DNA of 64,000 bases from Thermoplasmata archaeon. GTDB taxonomy: Archaea; Thermoplasmatota; Thermoplasmata; UBA10834. Within the stretch, counting starts at the first letter, position 1; each line of letters starts with the position of its first letter. A program made the position numbers and the translations under genes. Under the pieces are notes generated by a model that was not told where the DNA came from, searched no databases, and worked only from the letters and a program-made list of their open reading frames with translations. The stretch spans positions 144,751 through 208,750 of the forward strand of contig JAEHCM010000002.1 in the NCBI GenBank assembly GCA_020696365.1. Reading direction: 5' to 3'. Positions 18,325 to 27,391 of this stretch are shown here, piece after piece.

Positions 18325-18369
18325 ATCGACAAACGGATACTGACTGGCTTTGAAAAGTCGCTTCGGTGC

Positions 18370-18380
18370 TATTATAATAA
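18370..18380 (+). promoter_or_regulatory. TATA box for the formiminotransferase operon
   Basis: The sequence attataataag lies about 30 bases before ATG 18409. A GGGGGACC ribosome site also precedes the ATG, so a short leader is likely. Confidence 0.55.
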
Positions 18381-18408
18381 GACCTCACGACAATTATGGG
18401 GGACCATC

Positions 18409-19308
18409 ATGGCGGAAGTAGTGGAGTGTGTCCCCAACTTCAGCGAGGGGCGGAATAAGGAAGTGGTAGACAAAATCGCGGACGCCATCAGCTCTGCCCC
18501 TGGCATAAAGATACTCGATGTCGAGATGGATCCTGACCACAACAGGTCCGTCGTGACCTTCGTCGGTAACAAGCAGAGCGTTCAGGAGGGCGCGTTCCGA
18601 GGCGCACAAGCCGCCGCAGAGCTGATAGACCTGACCAAGCACCAGGGGGAGCATCCTAGGATGGGAGCGCTCGATGTGCTCCCGTTCGTGCCGATACAGG
18701 GTGTGACGATGGATGACTGCGTTGAGGTGGCTCACAACGTGGGTGCGCGAATAGCCAAGCACCTTAAGATTCCGATATATCTGTACGAATCCGCTGCGAA
18801 AAGGTCCGACAGGAAGAACCTGGAGAATGTCAGGAAAGGGCAGTTCGAAGGGTTGAGGGAGTCGATCAGGACCGACGACTCCAAGTATCCGGACTTCGGC
18901 CCACGAGAGGTGCATCCGACCGCGGGTGCAATCGCGGTCGGAGCTAGGATGCCTCTGATAGCATTCAACATCAACCTCAGGTCGCACGATCTTGCAGCCG
19001 CGAAGGACATCGCGAAGAAGATACGGACCAGTGGCGGTGGGCTCCCCCACCTGAAGGCACTTGGGTTCGACCTGAAGGACAAAGGGATGGTCCAGGTGTC
19101 GATGAATCTGACGGACTACACCGTCACGCCCATCTCTAAAGTGTTCGAAGAGGTCGGAAGAGAGGCGGAGGCGAGAGGCATCGAGGTCGCGGAGGGCGAG
19201 ATCATCGGCCTGATACCTCTGGATGCGATATGCGACATAACGACTAGGTTCCTGAAGCTCGAGCAGTTCACCAGCGGTCAAATCCTGGAGAGACGGATAT
19301 GGTGCTAA
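18409..19308 (+). CDS. Glutamate formiminotransferase (FTCD N-terminal type)
   Basis: The 299-residue enzyme moves the formimino group of formiminoglutamate to tetrahydrofolate, ending histidine breakdown. It has VECVPNFSEGRN at 5-16, DVEMDPDHNRSVVTFVG, HQGEHPRMGALDVLPFVPI, YLYESAA and VGARMPLIAFNINLRSHD, all typical of the formiminotransferase N and C subdomains. Its gene overlaps the cyclodeaminase gene by 10 bases. The pair is fused in animals but separate here. A histidine ammonia-lyase lies 8 kb away, supporting a role in histidine use; urocanase and imidazolonepropionase are not in the window. Confidence 0.94.
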   Translation: MAEVVECVPNFSEGRNKEVVDKIADAISSAPGIKILDVEMDPDHNRSVVTFVGNKQSVQEGAFRGAQAAAELIDLTKHQGEHPRMGALDVLPFVPIQGVTMDDCVEVAHNVGARIAKHLKIPIYLYESAAKRSDRKNLENVRKGQFEGLRESIRTDDSKYPDFGPREVHPTAGAIAVGARMPLIAFNINLRSHDLAAAKDIAKKIRTSGGGLPHLKALGFDLKDKGMVQVSMNLTDYTVTPISKVFEEVGREAEARGIEVAEGEIIGLIPLDAICDITTRFLKLEQFTSGQILERRIWC

Positions 19309-19925
19309 ATGGTGTAGAGAGTCTGAGGGATTTCTGTGCTGAACTATCGTCCAGCTCGCCGTCGCCAGGTGGAGGGACCGCCTCTGCGGCCGCGGGAGCG
19401 ATGGCTGCATCCCTTCTCGCGATGGTGTGCTCCGTCACCGCGAAGAGCAGGAAGAGCGAGGAGCAGAGACCGGAGTTAGACATGCTCACAGACTCACTCC
19501 TCACGCTAAGGGACGAGCTCGTGGACCTGGCGCAGGAGGACGCAAGGGCCTACGACGGGCTTGTCGAGGCCATGAGAAGGAAGCGGGCGGAGGGGACGGA
19601 TGACGCCGTCGAGGCCGTCAAGACCGCCCTGGGAGAGGCGACGGAGGTCCCTCAGAAGACCGCCAGGGCGTGCGCGCGCATCCTGGAGATGGCGACCAGG
19701 GTCGGAGAGATAGGCACGAAGAACGCGTATTCGGACGTGGCGGTGGCAGTGTACCTCGCCGAGGCGGGTGTCACCGGAGCATTGATGAACGTCTTGATCA
19801 ACATCGAGGGCTCGACCGACAGCGAGCAGGCCGATAGTATGAGGATGGATGTGCAGGACCAGTACGAGAGGGCTGGACGAGCCGCCAAAGAGGCTCTTGA
19901 CCGCCTGAGCGGTGCCCTGAGATAG
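19299..19925 (+). CDS. fchA: Formiminotetrahydrofolate cyclodeaminase
   Basis: The 208-residue helical protein matches the FTCD C-terminal domain: LRDFCAELSSSSPSPGGGTASAAAGAMAASLLAMV near 9-43, a long EEQRPELDMLTDSL helix, DARAYDGLVEAMR, and VPQKTARACARILE. It releases ammonia from formimino-THF to give methenyl-THF. The 10-base overlap with the formiminotransferase gene implies translational coupling. With the glycine cleavage genes later in the window it feeds one-carbon units to a tetrahydrofolate pool. Confidence 0.93.
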   Translation: MVLNGVESLRDFCAELSSSSPSPGGGTASAAAGAMAASLLAMVCSVTAKSRKSEEQRPELDMLTDSLLTLRDELVDLAQEDARAYDGLVEAMRRKRAEGTDDAVEAVKTALGEATEVPQKTARACARILEMATRVGEIGTKNAYSDVAVAVYLAEAGVTGALMNVLINIEGSTDSEQADSMRMDVQDQYERAGRAAKEALDRLSGALR

Positions 19926-20067
19926 ACGACGGGGTCGCAGCAGCAGCCTATCAGAGTTGATACTACATGACGATACCTTTAATACGATTGACTAAAATGA
20001 GAACGTCTGAAGTTCTGCCAGAGGAAAGATCTCTCTCGAGTGCAGTCGGACAGGAGCCTGGTTTGAA

Positions 20068-23000
20068 TTGGCGGGCAATTACCTAAAAAGCCTCCAGCTT
20101 GCGAAGCAGCTGGAGGGGCGGGCAAAGGAGGCCGCTAAGAACAAGAAGCTCGCAGAGGCAGAGAGAGAATCTCTTCAGGAGTTCCTGGACCTCTGCAAGG
20201 CCAGCGATGTCGACATATCTGACATCGATAAGACGCTGTCCGAGTTCGCCGCCTCGATTGACGGCAGGGATTACCAGGCGGCCATCGGTCACTCGACCAA
20301 AGCAAGGGAGATGGCCAAGAACGCTTACATCCATAAGATCGCAGATGTCGCTGATTCTGTCGATGCACTTCTCAAACTCACCGCCGGAGCGGAGGGCGAG
20401 GCTAAGGGCGCCAAGGAGATACTCGAGAGGAGCAAGGATCTCGTCGTCAAGGACGACCTCGAAGGTGCGATGAAGCAGGCGAAGAGCGCGTATGACGCCG
20501 GGGAAAGGGCGTTCCACGAGCATTTCTCTGCGTTGTTCTCTCAGGCCCAAGGCGTCGTCAACCAGGCCAAGGACATGGGGGATGACGTCAGCTTGTACGA
20601 GGATCTCCTTGCCAGATCGAAGTCCGCCCTTGAGAAGCAGGACTACGAGACCAGCATGTCCCAGCTGAAGGAGGCTCTCGAAGGGGCCGGGGAGAATCTG
20701 AAGTCGCAGATCGAGGAGACCATCACGAGAGCTGATGATATTGTCCGTACGGGAGAGGACATCGAGGCTGAAACGGAGAGAGTGACCAAACACATCGAAC
20801 GAGCTAGGAGCGCTCTCGAATCCCTGAGGTACAGGGACGCTCTGAGCTACTCGAAGAGGGCCGAGGGCGAGGCAGACAAGGTTATCTCAAGCAGCCTCAA
20901 CGACATGATCAGGGAGATCAGAAACAGCATCAAATCGATGAAGACCGACGACGAAGAATCGCATGAGTCCCGGCAGCTCCTTGACCAGGCACAGGAAGCC
21001 GTCAAGGAGAAGAGGTACAACGACGCGATCAAGTCGTACAACGAGGCGAAGGGGAAGAATCACGCGATTCAATTCCAGGGAGTGCTGAGAGTCATCGCGA
21101 AGGCAAAGGACAAGTTCGTCCTCGCCAAGAAGGTCGGCGTGGACATGAGCGAGGCTCTGCGGTTGCTCAACGTATCGAGAGAAGCCCTCAAGAACGGCAA
21201 GTTCGAAGAGGCGATCGGGCTCGCGGAGCAGAGCGAGGACGCCGTGGAGATCGCGCTGCAGCTATTCTACAAGGCCCGGGACGGACTCGTTGAACTCGCA
21301 AAGAGCGTCAAACTCGCGAAGGCCCTGGACCTGGATATCTCGCAGCCCAAGAGCCATCTCGCAGACGCCAAGAAGGCCTTCGAGAACAGGGACTACGAGA
21401 AGGCAGGCAAGACCACATCCGAGGGCGTCTCGATGGCCAGGAAGATGGCCTATGACGTGGCTCGGGTGAAGATCGACGACGCGGACCGTGCAGTGAAGCT
21501 CGCCATCCGGATCGGCGCCGAAGTCATCGAGGCCGAGGAGACCCTTGAGAAGGCCACCATCTCGATGTCGGGGGAGAACCTGTCAGAGACGATTTCGTTG
21601 ATCGACGCCAGTCTGAACGCCGCTTCGAGCGCCCTGTCGAGGGCGCTCACGGACAAGCTGAACAGCATTGATGACTTCGTCTCTGGCATCACAGGATTCG
21701 ATGATTCACTCACCGAGGTCAAGGGGAGTATCGAAAAAGCCAGGAACCTCATAGCGGAAAAGGAGTTCGAGAGGACGAACGTGATCATCCTCGAGATAAC
21801 CGCAGGCCTGGAGGACCTGGGCAGACAGGAGTGCGAGAGGATGGCCGGCGTCTCGCGCGAGAGGCTCCAAATGGCCGCATCGATGGGGATCGATACATCG
21901 GACCTCGAAGTCCTCAAAACCAGAGCGGGGGAGCTTCTCGAGAAGGAATCGTACCATGAATCTCTATCGCGTATGAGAGAGGTCGTGCAGAACGCTGACG
22001 AGGAGATGTTCAGAGCGTTGCAGGCGGATTTCTCGGCCATCAAGGACGCTCTCGAAGACGCGAAGACCCTGACTATCGATATCTCAAACGCGAAGGACCG
22101 TCTGAAGGACGCGAGGAAGAAGGCCGAGGCCGGGGAGTTCCGTGAGGCGTTCGATCTTGCCGCAAGCACCAAAGAGCAGATCAGGGACAGCATCGCCAAG
22201 TATGACACCATCAAGGAGAAGGCCAGAAAGGCCGAGGAGCTCATCAACGAGGCGGGTGAGAGTAGGATAGACGTGTCGAGCCAGACTAGAAGGCTCAACG
22301 AGGCCCGAGACATCTTCCTGGAGGGCAAGCTCGACGCCGCCGATGACATTCTCGAAAGACTGATCAACGAGACCGAAAAAAGGCTCGCGATGTACCTAGC
22401 AGCAAAGTTCATACTCGTATCGAAGGAGAACATAGACCTGGCGGAGGCACACGGAATCACGATCGACGAGGCACAGGGACTGCTATCCAAGGCCAAGGAG
22501 CAGATGAAGCAGAAGGATTACGACGAAGCGCTCGAGCTGAGCAAGAAGGCCAGCGAGACCGCGAAGGTGTCCCTCACGGCTGGCGTCGAGGAGATGATTC
22601 GGAATGTGCAGAGAATCGTCACCGATGCAAAGAACGTCAGCATAGACACGGTCGGACCCGATAAGCTCGTTGAGAAAGCGACCGAGCTCTCCAGCAAGGC
22701 GGAGTTCTCCGAGGCGCTCAGATGCCTGGACTCGGCGAAGGAGGACATCGACCATATACGGAACCTCAGCTCACAGGCGGCCGGTGAGATTAAGAGCGCG
22801 AGAAGCAGCCTCAAGGACGCAGAGACGTTCAACATGTCGGTCGACCAGGCGAGGGAGCTCCTCGACCAGTCGGTCGAGGCCATGACCCGCCATCAGTACG
22901 CCATAGCTCTCGAGCTCGCCAAAAAGTCGGCAGAAATGTCGCTCGAGGCCACCAGATCCACCATCTGGAAGACTCTGGAACGGTTCAAGGCGCGTGTCGA

Positions 23001-24582
23001 GGAAACCATCGCCGAAGGCATGCACGTCGGAATCGCCGAGAGGTATGTCGCCGAGGGCATCGACGCCTTCAACAATGGAAAGTACCAGGACTCCCTCAAA
23101 CTGGCCATGCAGTGCGAGGCCGAGATGGAGCGCGCGGAACTCCAGAAGGACATCAGCGCCCAAGCGGTCGAGAGTGCGATGAAGAAGTTGGCCGACGCTA
23201 CAGCCGAGGGGATCAGGGTTGATGCGGCCGCCGAGATCGCGGACAGAGCAGAGTCGTTTCTCAAGCAGGGAAAATACACTGACGCTCTTTCCACGGCCAT
23301 TGAGAGCGGCGACGCCCTGCATGAGATCAGGGAGAACCTCGACAGCGCCCGGATCGCGTTCAGCGCCACAAGGGAGCAGGTGGAGCGGCTGAAGAAAGTG
23401 AATATCGACACTTCGAGCTGTGACGAGATAATCGACATGGCGCACGAATACCTATCAGTACATGATTTCGACAAGTTCAGGGACGCACTCGTCCGATGCT
23501 CGAAAAAGGTAGGGACGCTGTTCGAGACATCCGTCAGCGACCTGATGGACGAGACCAAGGAGATTATTTCGAAGGCGAATGCGATGGGCATCGACACCAA
23601 GGACTGCGAGAACCTCCTCGAGGTGGCAGGGACATCGTTCTCGGAGAAGCTCTGGGACTTCTCGTACCAGCAGGCGGAGTCATGCAGAGGGAAATGCATC
23701 GACCTGGTCGAGAAGAAGATCTCGAACCTCGTGCAAGAAATAGAAAATCGACTTGTGACGCTCGGCCATGTGGGGGCGGGCGTGAAGTCGATCCGGAAGC
23801 TCATAGATGAAGCGCGAACCAGCATAGACTCGGGGGACCACATGAGGGCTTTCGACATACTCATGAAGGCGGACCAGAAGGTCCAGACCATCGAGGACTC
23901 CAACTGGAAGTACCTCGACATCTCGATCGCAGCCGAGAGCGCGATAGAGAACCTGCGACGGCTCGGTGGCTCTGTCAAGGAGGCCAAGAGGCTGCTGGAC
24001 CTGGCAGACCTCGAGAAGGAGAAGGATTACGATTCAGCCATCGAGCTTGTCGCTGAGGCTCTGGACACCGCTCACACACAGACCGAATCCTATGCTGCGG
24101 ATATATCCGGAGTGATCACGACTGACGGCCTGTACAGCGGCACCGAGAGTGAAATCGTCGTCTCTCTCCGAAACAGCGGCAAGGCGGCCGCCAGGTCGGT
24201 AAAGGTCGAGCTGTCAGGGGAGTTCGATCTGAAGGACGTCCAATCCATCGACCTGCTGGAGCCCGGGAAAGAGGAGCGCGTCGTCGCCAGGATAGTGCCC
24301 AGAGATGAGGGCGATCTATCGATCAGGGCAAACATCTCCGCCAGAAGGCGGTTCGATTCAGCGGTGGACGATTTCGAGATCGAGGGTCGGCTGAAAGTGT
24401 ACTCGTCAGGGCCGCCTTTCAAGATCGCGAGGGCCACTGGAGTGTCCAAGTGCGCCCTTTGCCAGGGCAAGGTCAAGTCAGGGTTCGACATCGTCTCGTG
24501 CAGATGCGGGAGCGATCTCCACCTCGCCTGTGCCAAAAGGGCGGGCAGATGTCCTGTCTGCGGACAGGAATTCAAGTTCTAG
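20068..24582 (+). CDS. Giant helical-repeat protein with CARDB-like domain and C4HC3 RING/PHD-like end
   Basis: This 1504-residue protein has no assigned function. Residues 1-1340 are almost wholly alpha-helical. I count about 21 copies of a TPR-like signature (large-x-L-x-x-A, then GDYxxAL/I, then small-A), recurring roughly every 60-80 residues, for example GRDYQAAI, EKRYNDAI, QKDYDEAL and NGKYQDSL. Residues 1342-1461 look like a CARDB/Ig-type beta domain (SLRNSGKAAARSVKVEL). The last 43 residues hold eight zinc ligands, C1462-C1465-C1478-C1480-H1485-C1488-C1495-C1498, a C4HC3 order. No signal peptide or membrane segment is visible. The start is TTG 20068. It converges on tldE and shares the stop palindrome CTAG. 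Confidence 0.9.
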   Translation: MAGNYLKSLQLAKQLEGRAKEAAKNKKLAEAERESLQEFLDLCKASDVDISDIDKTLSEFAASIDGRDYQAAIGHSTKAREMAKNAYIHKIADVADSVDALLKLTAGAEGEAKGAKEILERSKDLVVKDDLEGAMKQAKSAYDAGERAFHEHFSALFSQAQGVVNQAKDMGDDVSLYEDLLARSKSALEKQDYETSMSQLKEALEGAGENLKSQIEETITRADDIVRTGEDIEAETERVTKHIERARSALESLRYRDALSYSKRAEGEADKVISSSLNDMIREIRNSIKSMKTDDEESHESRQLLDQAQEAVKEKRYNDAIKSYNEAKGKNHAIQFQGVLRVIAKAKDKFVLAKKVGVDMSEALRLLNVSREALKNGKFEEAIGLAEQSEDAVEIALQLFYKARDGLVELAKSVKLAKALDLDISQPKSHLADAKKAFENRDYEKAGKTTSEGVSMARKMAYDVARVKIDDADRAVKLAIRIGAEVIEAEETLEKATISMSGENLSETISLIDASLNAASSALSRALTDKLNSIDDFVSGITGFDDSLTEVKGSIEKARNLIAEKEFERTNVIILEITAGLEDLGRQECERMAGVSRERLQMAASMGIDTSDLEVLKTRAGELLEKESYHESLSRMREVVQNADEEMFRALQADFSAIKDALEDAKTLTIDISNAKDRLKDARKKAEAGEFREAFDLAASTKEQIRDSIAKYDTIKEKARKAEELINEAGESRIDVSSQTRRLNEARDIFLEGKLDAADDILERLINETEKRLAMYLAAKFILVSKENIDLAEAHGITIDEAQGLLSKAKEQMKQKDYDEALELSKKASETAKVSLTAGVEEMIRNVQRIVTDAKNVSIDTVGPDKLVEKATELSSKAEFSEALRCLDSAKEDIDHIRNLSSQAAGEIKSARSSLKDAETFNMSVDQARELLDQSVEAMTRHQYAIALELAKKSAEMSLEATRSTIWKTLERFKARVEETIAEGMHVGIAERYVAEGIDAFNNGKYQDSLKLAMQCEAEMERAELQKDISAQAVESAMKKLADATAEGIRVDAAAEIADRAESFLKQGKYTDALSTAIESGDALHEIRENLDSARIAFSATREQVERLKKVNIDTSSCDEIIDMAHEYLSVHDFDKFRDALVRCSKKVGTLFETSVSDLMDETKEIISKANAMGIDTKDCENLLEVAGTSFSEKLWDFSYQQAESCRGKCIDLVEKKISNLVQEIENRLVTLGHVGAGVKSIRKLIDEARTSIDSGDHMRAFDILMKADQKVQTIEDSNWKYLDISIAAESAIENLRRLGGSVKEAKRLLDLADLEKEKDYDSAIELVAEALDTAHTQTESYAADISGVITTDGLYSGTESEIVVSLRNSGKAAARSVKVELSGEFDLKDVQSIDLLEPGKEERVVARIVPRDEGDLSIRANISARRRFDSAVDDFEIEGRLKVYSSGPPFKIARATGVSKCALCQGKVKSGFDIVSCRCGSDLHLACAKRAGRCPVCGQEFKF

Positions 24583-25931
24583 GCTGAGCCGCCGACCTTG
24601 GCGCTGGATATCCTTATCGCTGGTGTGTCTACGCCGAAGGCCGACCTCGATTCCTTCCCCACCATATCGATTCTGGAAAACATGTCGACAAGCCCTATCC
24701 CGACGGTGGCCTGACGGATGGTGTCCCCCAGTTCGCCGTGCTCGATCAGGTAACTCTCCATCATGAGCCCCGAGAACTCGCCAGTCGCCAGGTTCGGGTT
24801 GTCGAACGTCAATCGGAGATATACCCCGCGACCCGTATCTCGGATCATCTCCTCAGTCGTTGCGTCTCCTTTCGCGACTACCAGGTTCGAGAACGAGATG
24901 CTAGGTGGAGACCTGTAACTCCACACGGCGTCTCCTCTGGATGAGTTGCCGGTGCTCTCTATCGAGTCTTTCCCGGCCGTATAGGAATCATGGAGGTAAG
25001 ACTTGAGCACTCCGGATTCGATCACGCTCTTCTTCAGCGAGGGGGTACCTTCTCCATCGAACGAGGTACTGCCCACGGCCCATTCCACCGTAGGGTCGTC
25101 CAGGACCGAGAACCCTTCAGCGCCGATCTTCTCCCCGAGCTTGCCCGACAGATAGCTCCTCTTGCGCTGAACACTCTCTGCGTTCACGCCTCCGCCGACA
25201 GCTTGGGCCAGGACATAGCCGGATGCGAGCGGGTCCATGACGACCGGGAGGTCCCCCGTCTCGATCTTCTTCTGGACGAGCCCTCGGACGGCATGCTCGC
25301 GCGCGCTGCGCCCGACCGTCTCGAGAGAGCTTCTTTCCAGTCTTCTGCTCGAGGCGTAGTCGAGGCCTGAGAACATCATATCCCCGTCGCGGGCGACTGT
25401 CTCAGAGAATACGTCGAACGATGTCATCCCCTGATTCAGAGACAGACCGTTGCTGTTTCTGAGCGCGACCTCGCCGACGGCCACCATGAGACCTGCGTTC
25501 ACCGAGGATATCCTCTTGTCATCCCCAGCGACGTCCGTTAGTGTCAGCAGCATGTCGACCGCCTCATCCGGCTGAAGCGAGGCGATGGACTTGTCGTAGA
25601 GGCCCTGTCTGAACGTGACATTCTCCGCCACTGGAAGACCCTTGAAATCAGGGTCCGGGACTCCCGCCCTTGCCTGTGAGACCGCCAGCTCAGCCGCCTT
25701 ATCAATGTCGGCGACGGCATGTCCGGAGCAGTATGCGAACCCTGGGCTGCCTCGGTCGAACACGCGGACCGCCACGCCGGAGTCCATCACCGAGGCCGCC
25801 TGTTTCATCGAGCCTTTCTCGACCTCCGCAGTGGCTGCGCGGTTCTGCGTCACGAGGATGTCGAAAGTCAGGCCACCGAATCTCTCTACGATCCCAACGG
25901 TTAGGTCTGCCAGTTCAGATACAGTGCTCAT
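24579..25931 (-). CDS. tldE: TldE/PmbA-family metalloprotease subunit
   Basis: The product is the non-catalytic partner of the TldD/TldE heterodimer, which cleaves modified or unfolded peptides. It has an RNSNGLSLNQ region, VVMDPLASGYVLAQAV, SVLDDPTVEWAVGSTSFDGEGTP and a NLATGEFSGLMMESYLI strand as in PmbA/TldE. The HExxxH motif of TldD is absent, as expected. ATG 25931 with ribosome site GGGGTG is preferred; GTG 25940 is an alternative. It lies directly behind tldD. Its stop overlaps the stop of the convergent giant gene. Confidence 0.92.
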   Translation of the reverse strand: MSTVSELADLTVGIVERFGGLTFDILVTQNRAATAEVEKGSMKQAASVMDSGVAVRVFDRGSPGFAYCSGHAVADIDKAAELAVSQARAGVPDPDFKGLPVAENVTFRQGLYDKSIASLQPDEAVDMLLTLTDVAGDDKRISSVNAGLMVAVGEVALRNSNGLSLNQGMTSFDVFSETVARDGDMMFSGLDYASSRRLERSSLETVGRSAREHAVRGLVQKKIETGDLPVVMDPLASGYVLAQAVGGGVNAESVQRKRSYLSGKLGEKIGAEGFSVLDDPTVEWAVGSTSFDGEGTPSLKKSVIESGVLKSYLHDSYTAGKDSIESTGNSSRGDAVWSYRSPPSISFSNLVVAKGDATTEEMIRDTGRGVYLRLTFDNPNLATGEFSGLMMESYLIEHGELGDTIRQATVGIGLVDMFSRIDMVGKESRSAFGVDTPAIRISSAKVGGSA

Positions 25932-25942
25932 CTCATACACCC

Positions 25943-27337
25943 CTATGCGAGACCTCCGACCAGCATGTTCTCCACGCGGATGTGAGGTCCTCCGTCCGTC
26001 GTCCTCGCATCCTGCCCGGACTTCCCGCAGTAGCCCGGGTCGGTCAGGACGAAATCGTCCGCAACGTCCGTGACTCCGTGCAGCGCCTCCAACACAAGCC
26101 CCGAGAGTATGGCATCGCGGTATCGTTGGCCTATCTCGCCTCTCACGATCCTATACGCCTCATCGCACTTGAACATGAACTGGCCCTTCGCAGGGTCGAC
26201 ATATCCGTACTGGGCACCGACGATCAACATGCCGTCCCGGACTTCCTCGATCAGTTCATTCTTCTTGACGTCTCCCGCCGCGATGAACGTGTTACTCATC
26301 CTGACGATGGGAGGGGTCGAGTAGCTCTCCGCCCTGCCTGCGCCGTCAGCGGGGACGCCCATCCGGCTGCTCGTCTCGAGGCTATGCATGAGCCCGCTCA
26401 ATACGCCCTTGTCTATCAGCGTGTGCCTAGTCGATTTCACGCCTTCCCAGTCATACGCGAAATATCCGAAGGTGTTGGCGATGGTAGGATCATCGACGAG
26501 TGTGACCGCTTCGGTTGCGACGCGCTTTCCCTGCATGCCCTCGAGCACCGACGCGCCTGCAAGCACTGTGTCGGCCTCGCACGCATGCCCCAGCGCCTCG
26601 TGCGCCAGCATCCCCGTCATCCTATTGTCCAGCACGCATGTGAACTTGCCCGCAGGGACAGGCTTACTGTCCAGGAGCCTTATGGCCTGCGCGGCAGCCT
26701 TGACGCCTATCTCGGCAGCCTCCCCGGACTGGACGACCTCGTATCCTCCGACGTTGCCGACCGACTCATGTCCCCGCTGGACGATGCCATCGGCCCGTGC
26801 CCATGCGGAGCACGAAGCCAGCGTCCACCACTCGTCCGTAACGACCAGGGACCCGAAGGAGTTGGCGACGACCCTCTTCCCCTCATAATCCTCGTATCGA
26901 GTGTTCCTGCTGACCACGCGTTCGTCCACGGACCCCATTGACTTGTCGAAACCCATCGCTAGCCCCAGTTTGTCTGAGACAGGTACCGACGACGGTTGTA
27001 CGCGGCACGGGTAGACGTCCTTCTTCCTGTTCGACGGGGCCTCGTCAATCTTGAACCTGACCTTTGCCTTGTCCCTACTCACCCTAGCCAGCTTCGCAGC
27101 CTTCTCCGCAGCCTCCCTGACGACGCCGATGCCGAGGTCGTTGCAGACGGCGAACCCCCAGCCACCGTCAACGAACGCACGGATTCCACAACCTCTCTCG
27201 ACCATTGTGGTGATGGTCTTGGTCATTCCATCCATCACGACAATGACGGTACCCAAGAACGACTCCATCCTCAGATCAGCGAACTCAGCACCGCTGCGAA
27301 GTGCATGGTCAATTGCAGCCTCTGCGACATCTTCCAA
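25943..27337 (-). CDS. tldD: TldD-family zinc metalloprotease subunit
   Basis: This is the catalytic subunit of the TldD/TldE protease. The zinc motif HEALGH (followed by ACEAD) sits in TGMLAHEALGHACEAD, and RAESYSTPPIVRMSNTFI and the C-terminal ILSGLVLEALHGVTDVADDF segment are typical. TTG 27337 follows GAGGGGAG and gives the normal start MEDVAEAAIDHALR; a TTG at 27379 would add 14 residues. In bacteria TldDE matures microcin and other modified peptides; in archaea its targets are largely unknown. It follows hutH by 54 bases and precedes tldE by 11. Confidence 0.93.
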   Translation of the reverse strand: MEDVAEAAIDHALRSGAEFADLRMESFLGTVIVVMDGMTKTITTMVERGCGIRAFVDGGWGFAVCNDLGIGVVREAAEKAAKLARVSRDKAKVRFKIDEAPSNRKKDVYPCRVQPSSVPVSDKLGLAMGFDKSMGSVDERVVSRNTRYEDYEGKRVVANSFGSLVVTDEWWTLASCSAWARADGIVQRGHESVGNVGGYEVVQSGEAAEIGVKAAAQAIRLLDSKPVPAGKFTCVLDNRMTGMLAHEALGHACEADTVLAGASVLEGMQGKRVATEAVTLVDDPTIANTFGYFAYDWEGVKSTRHTLIDKGVLSGLMHSLETSSRMGVPADGAGRAESYSTPPIVRMSNTFIAAGDVKKNELIEEVRDGMLIVGAQYGYVDPAKGQFMFKCDEAYRIVRGEIGQRYRDAILSGLVLEALHGVTDVADDFVLTDPGYCGKSGQDARTTDGGPHIRVENMLVGGLA

Positions 27338-27391
27338 CCGACTCCCCTCGTGAGGCCATATGGAATGTGCGATGTTCAATCTATCGCAAGA

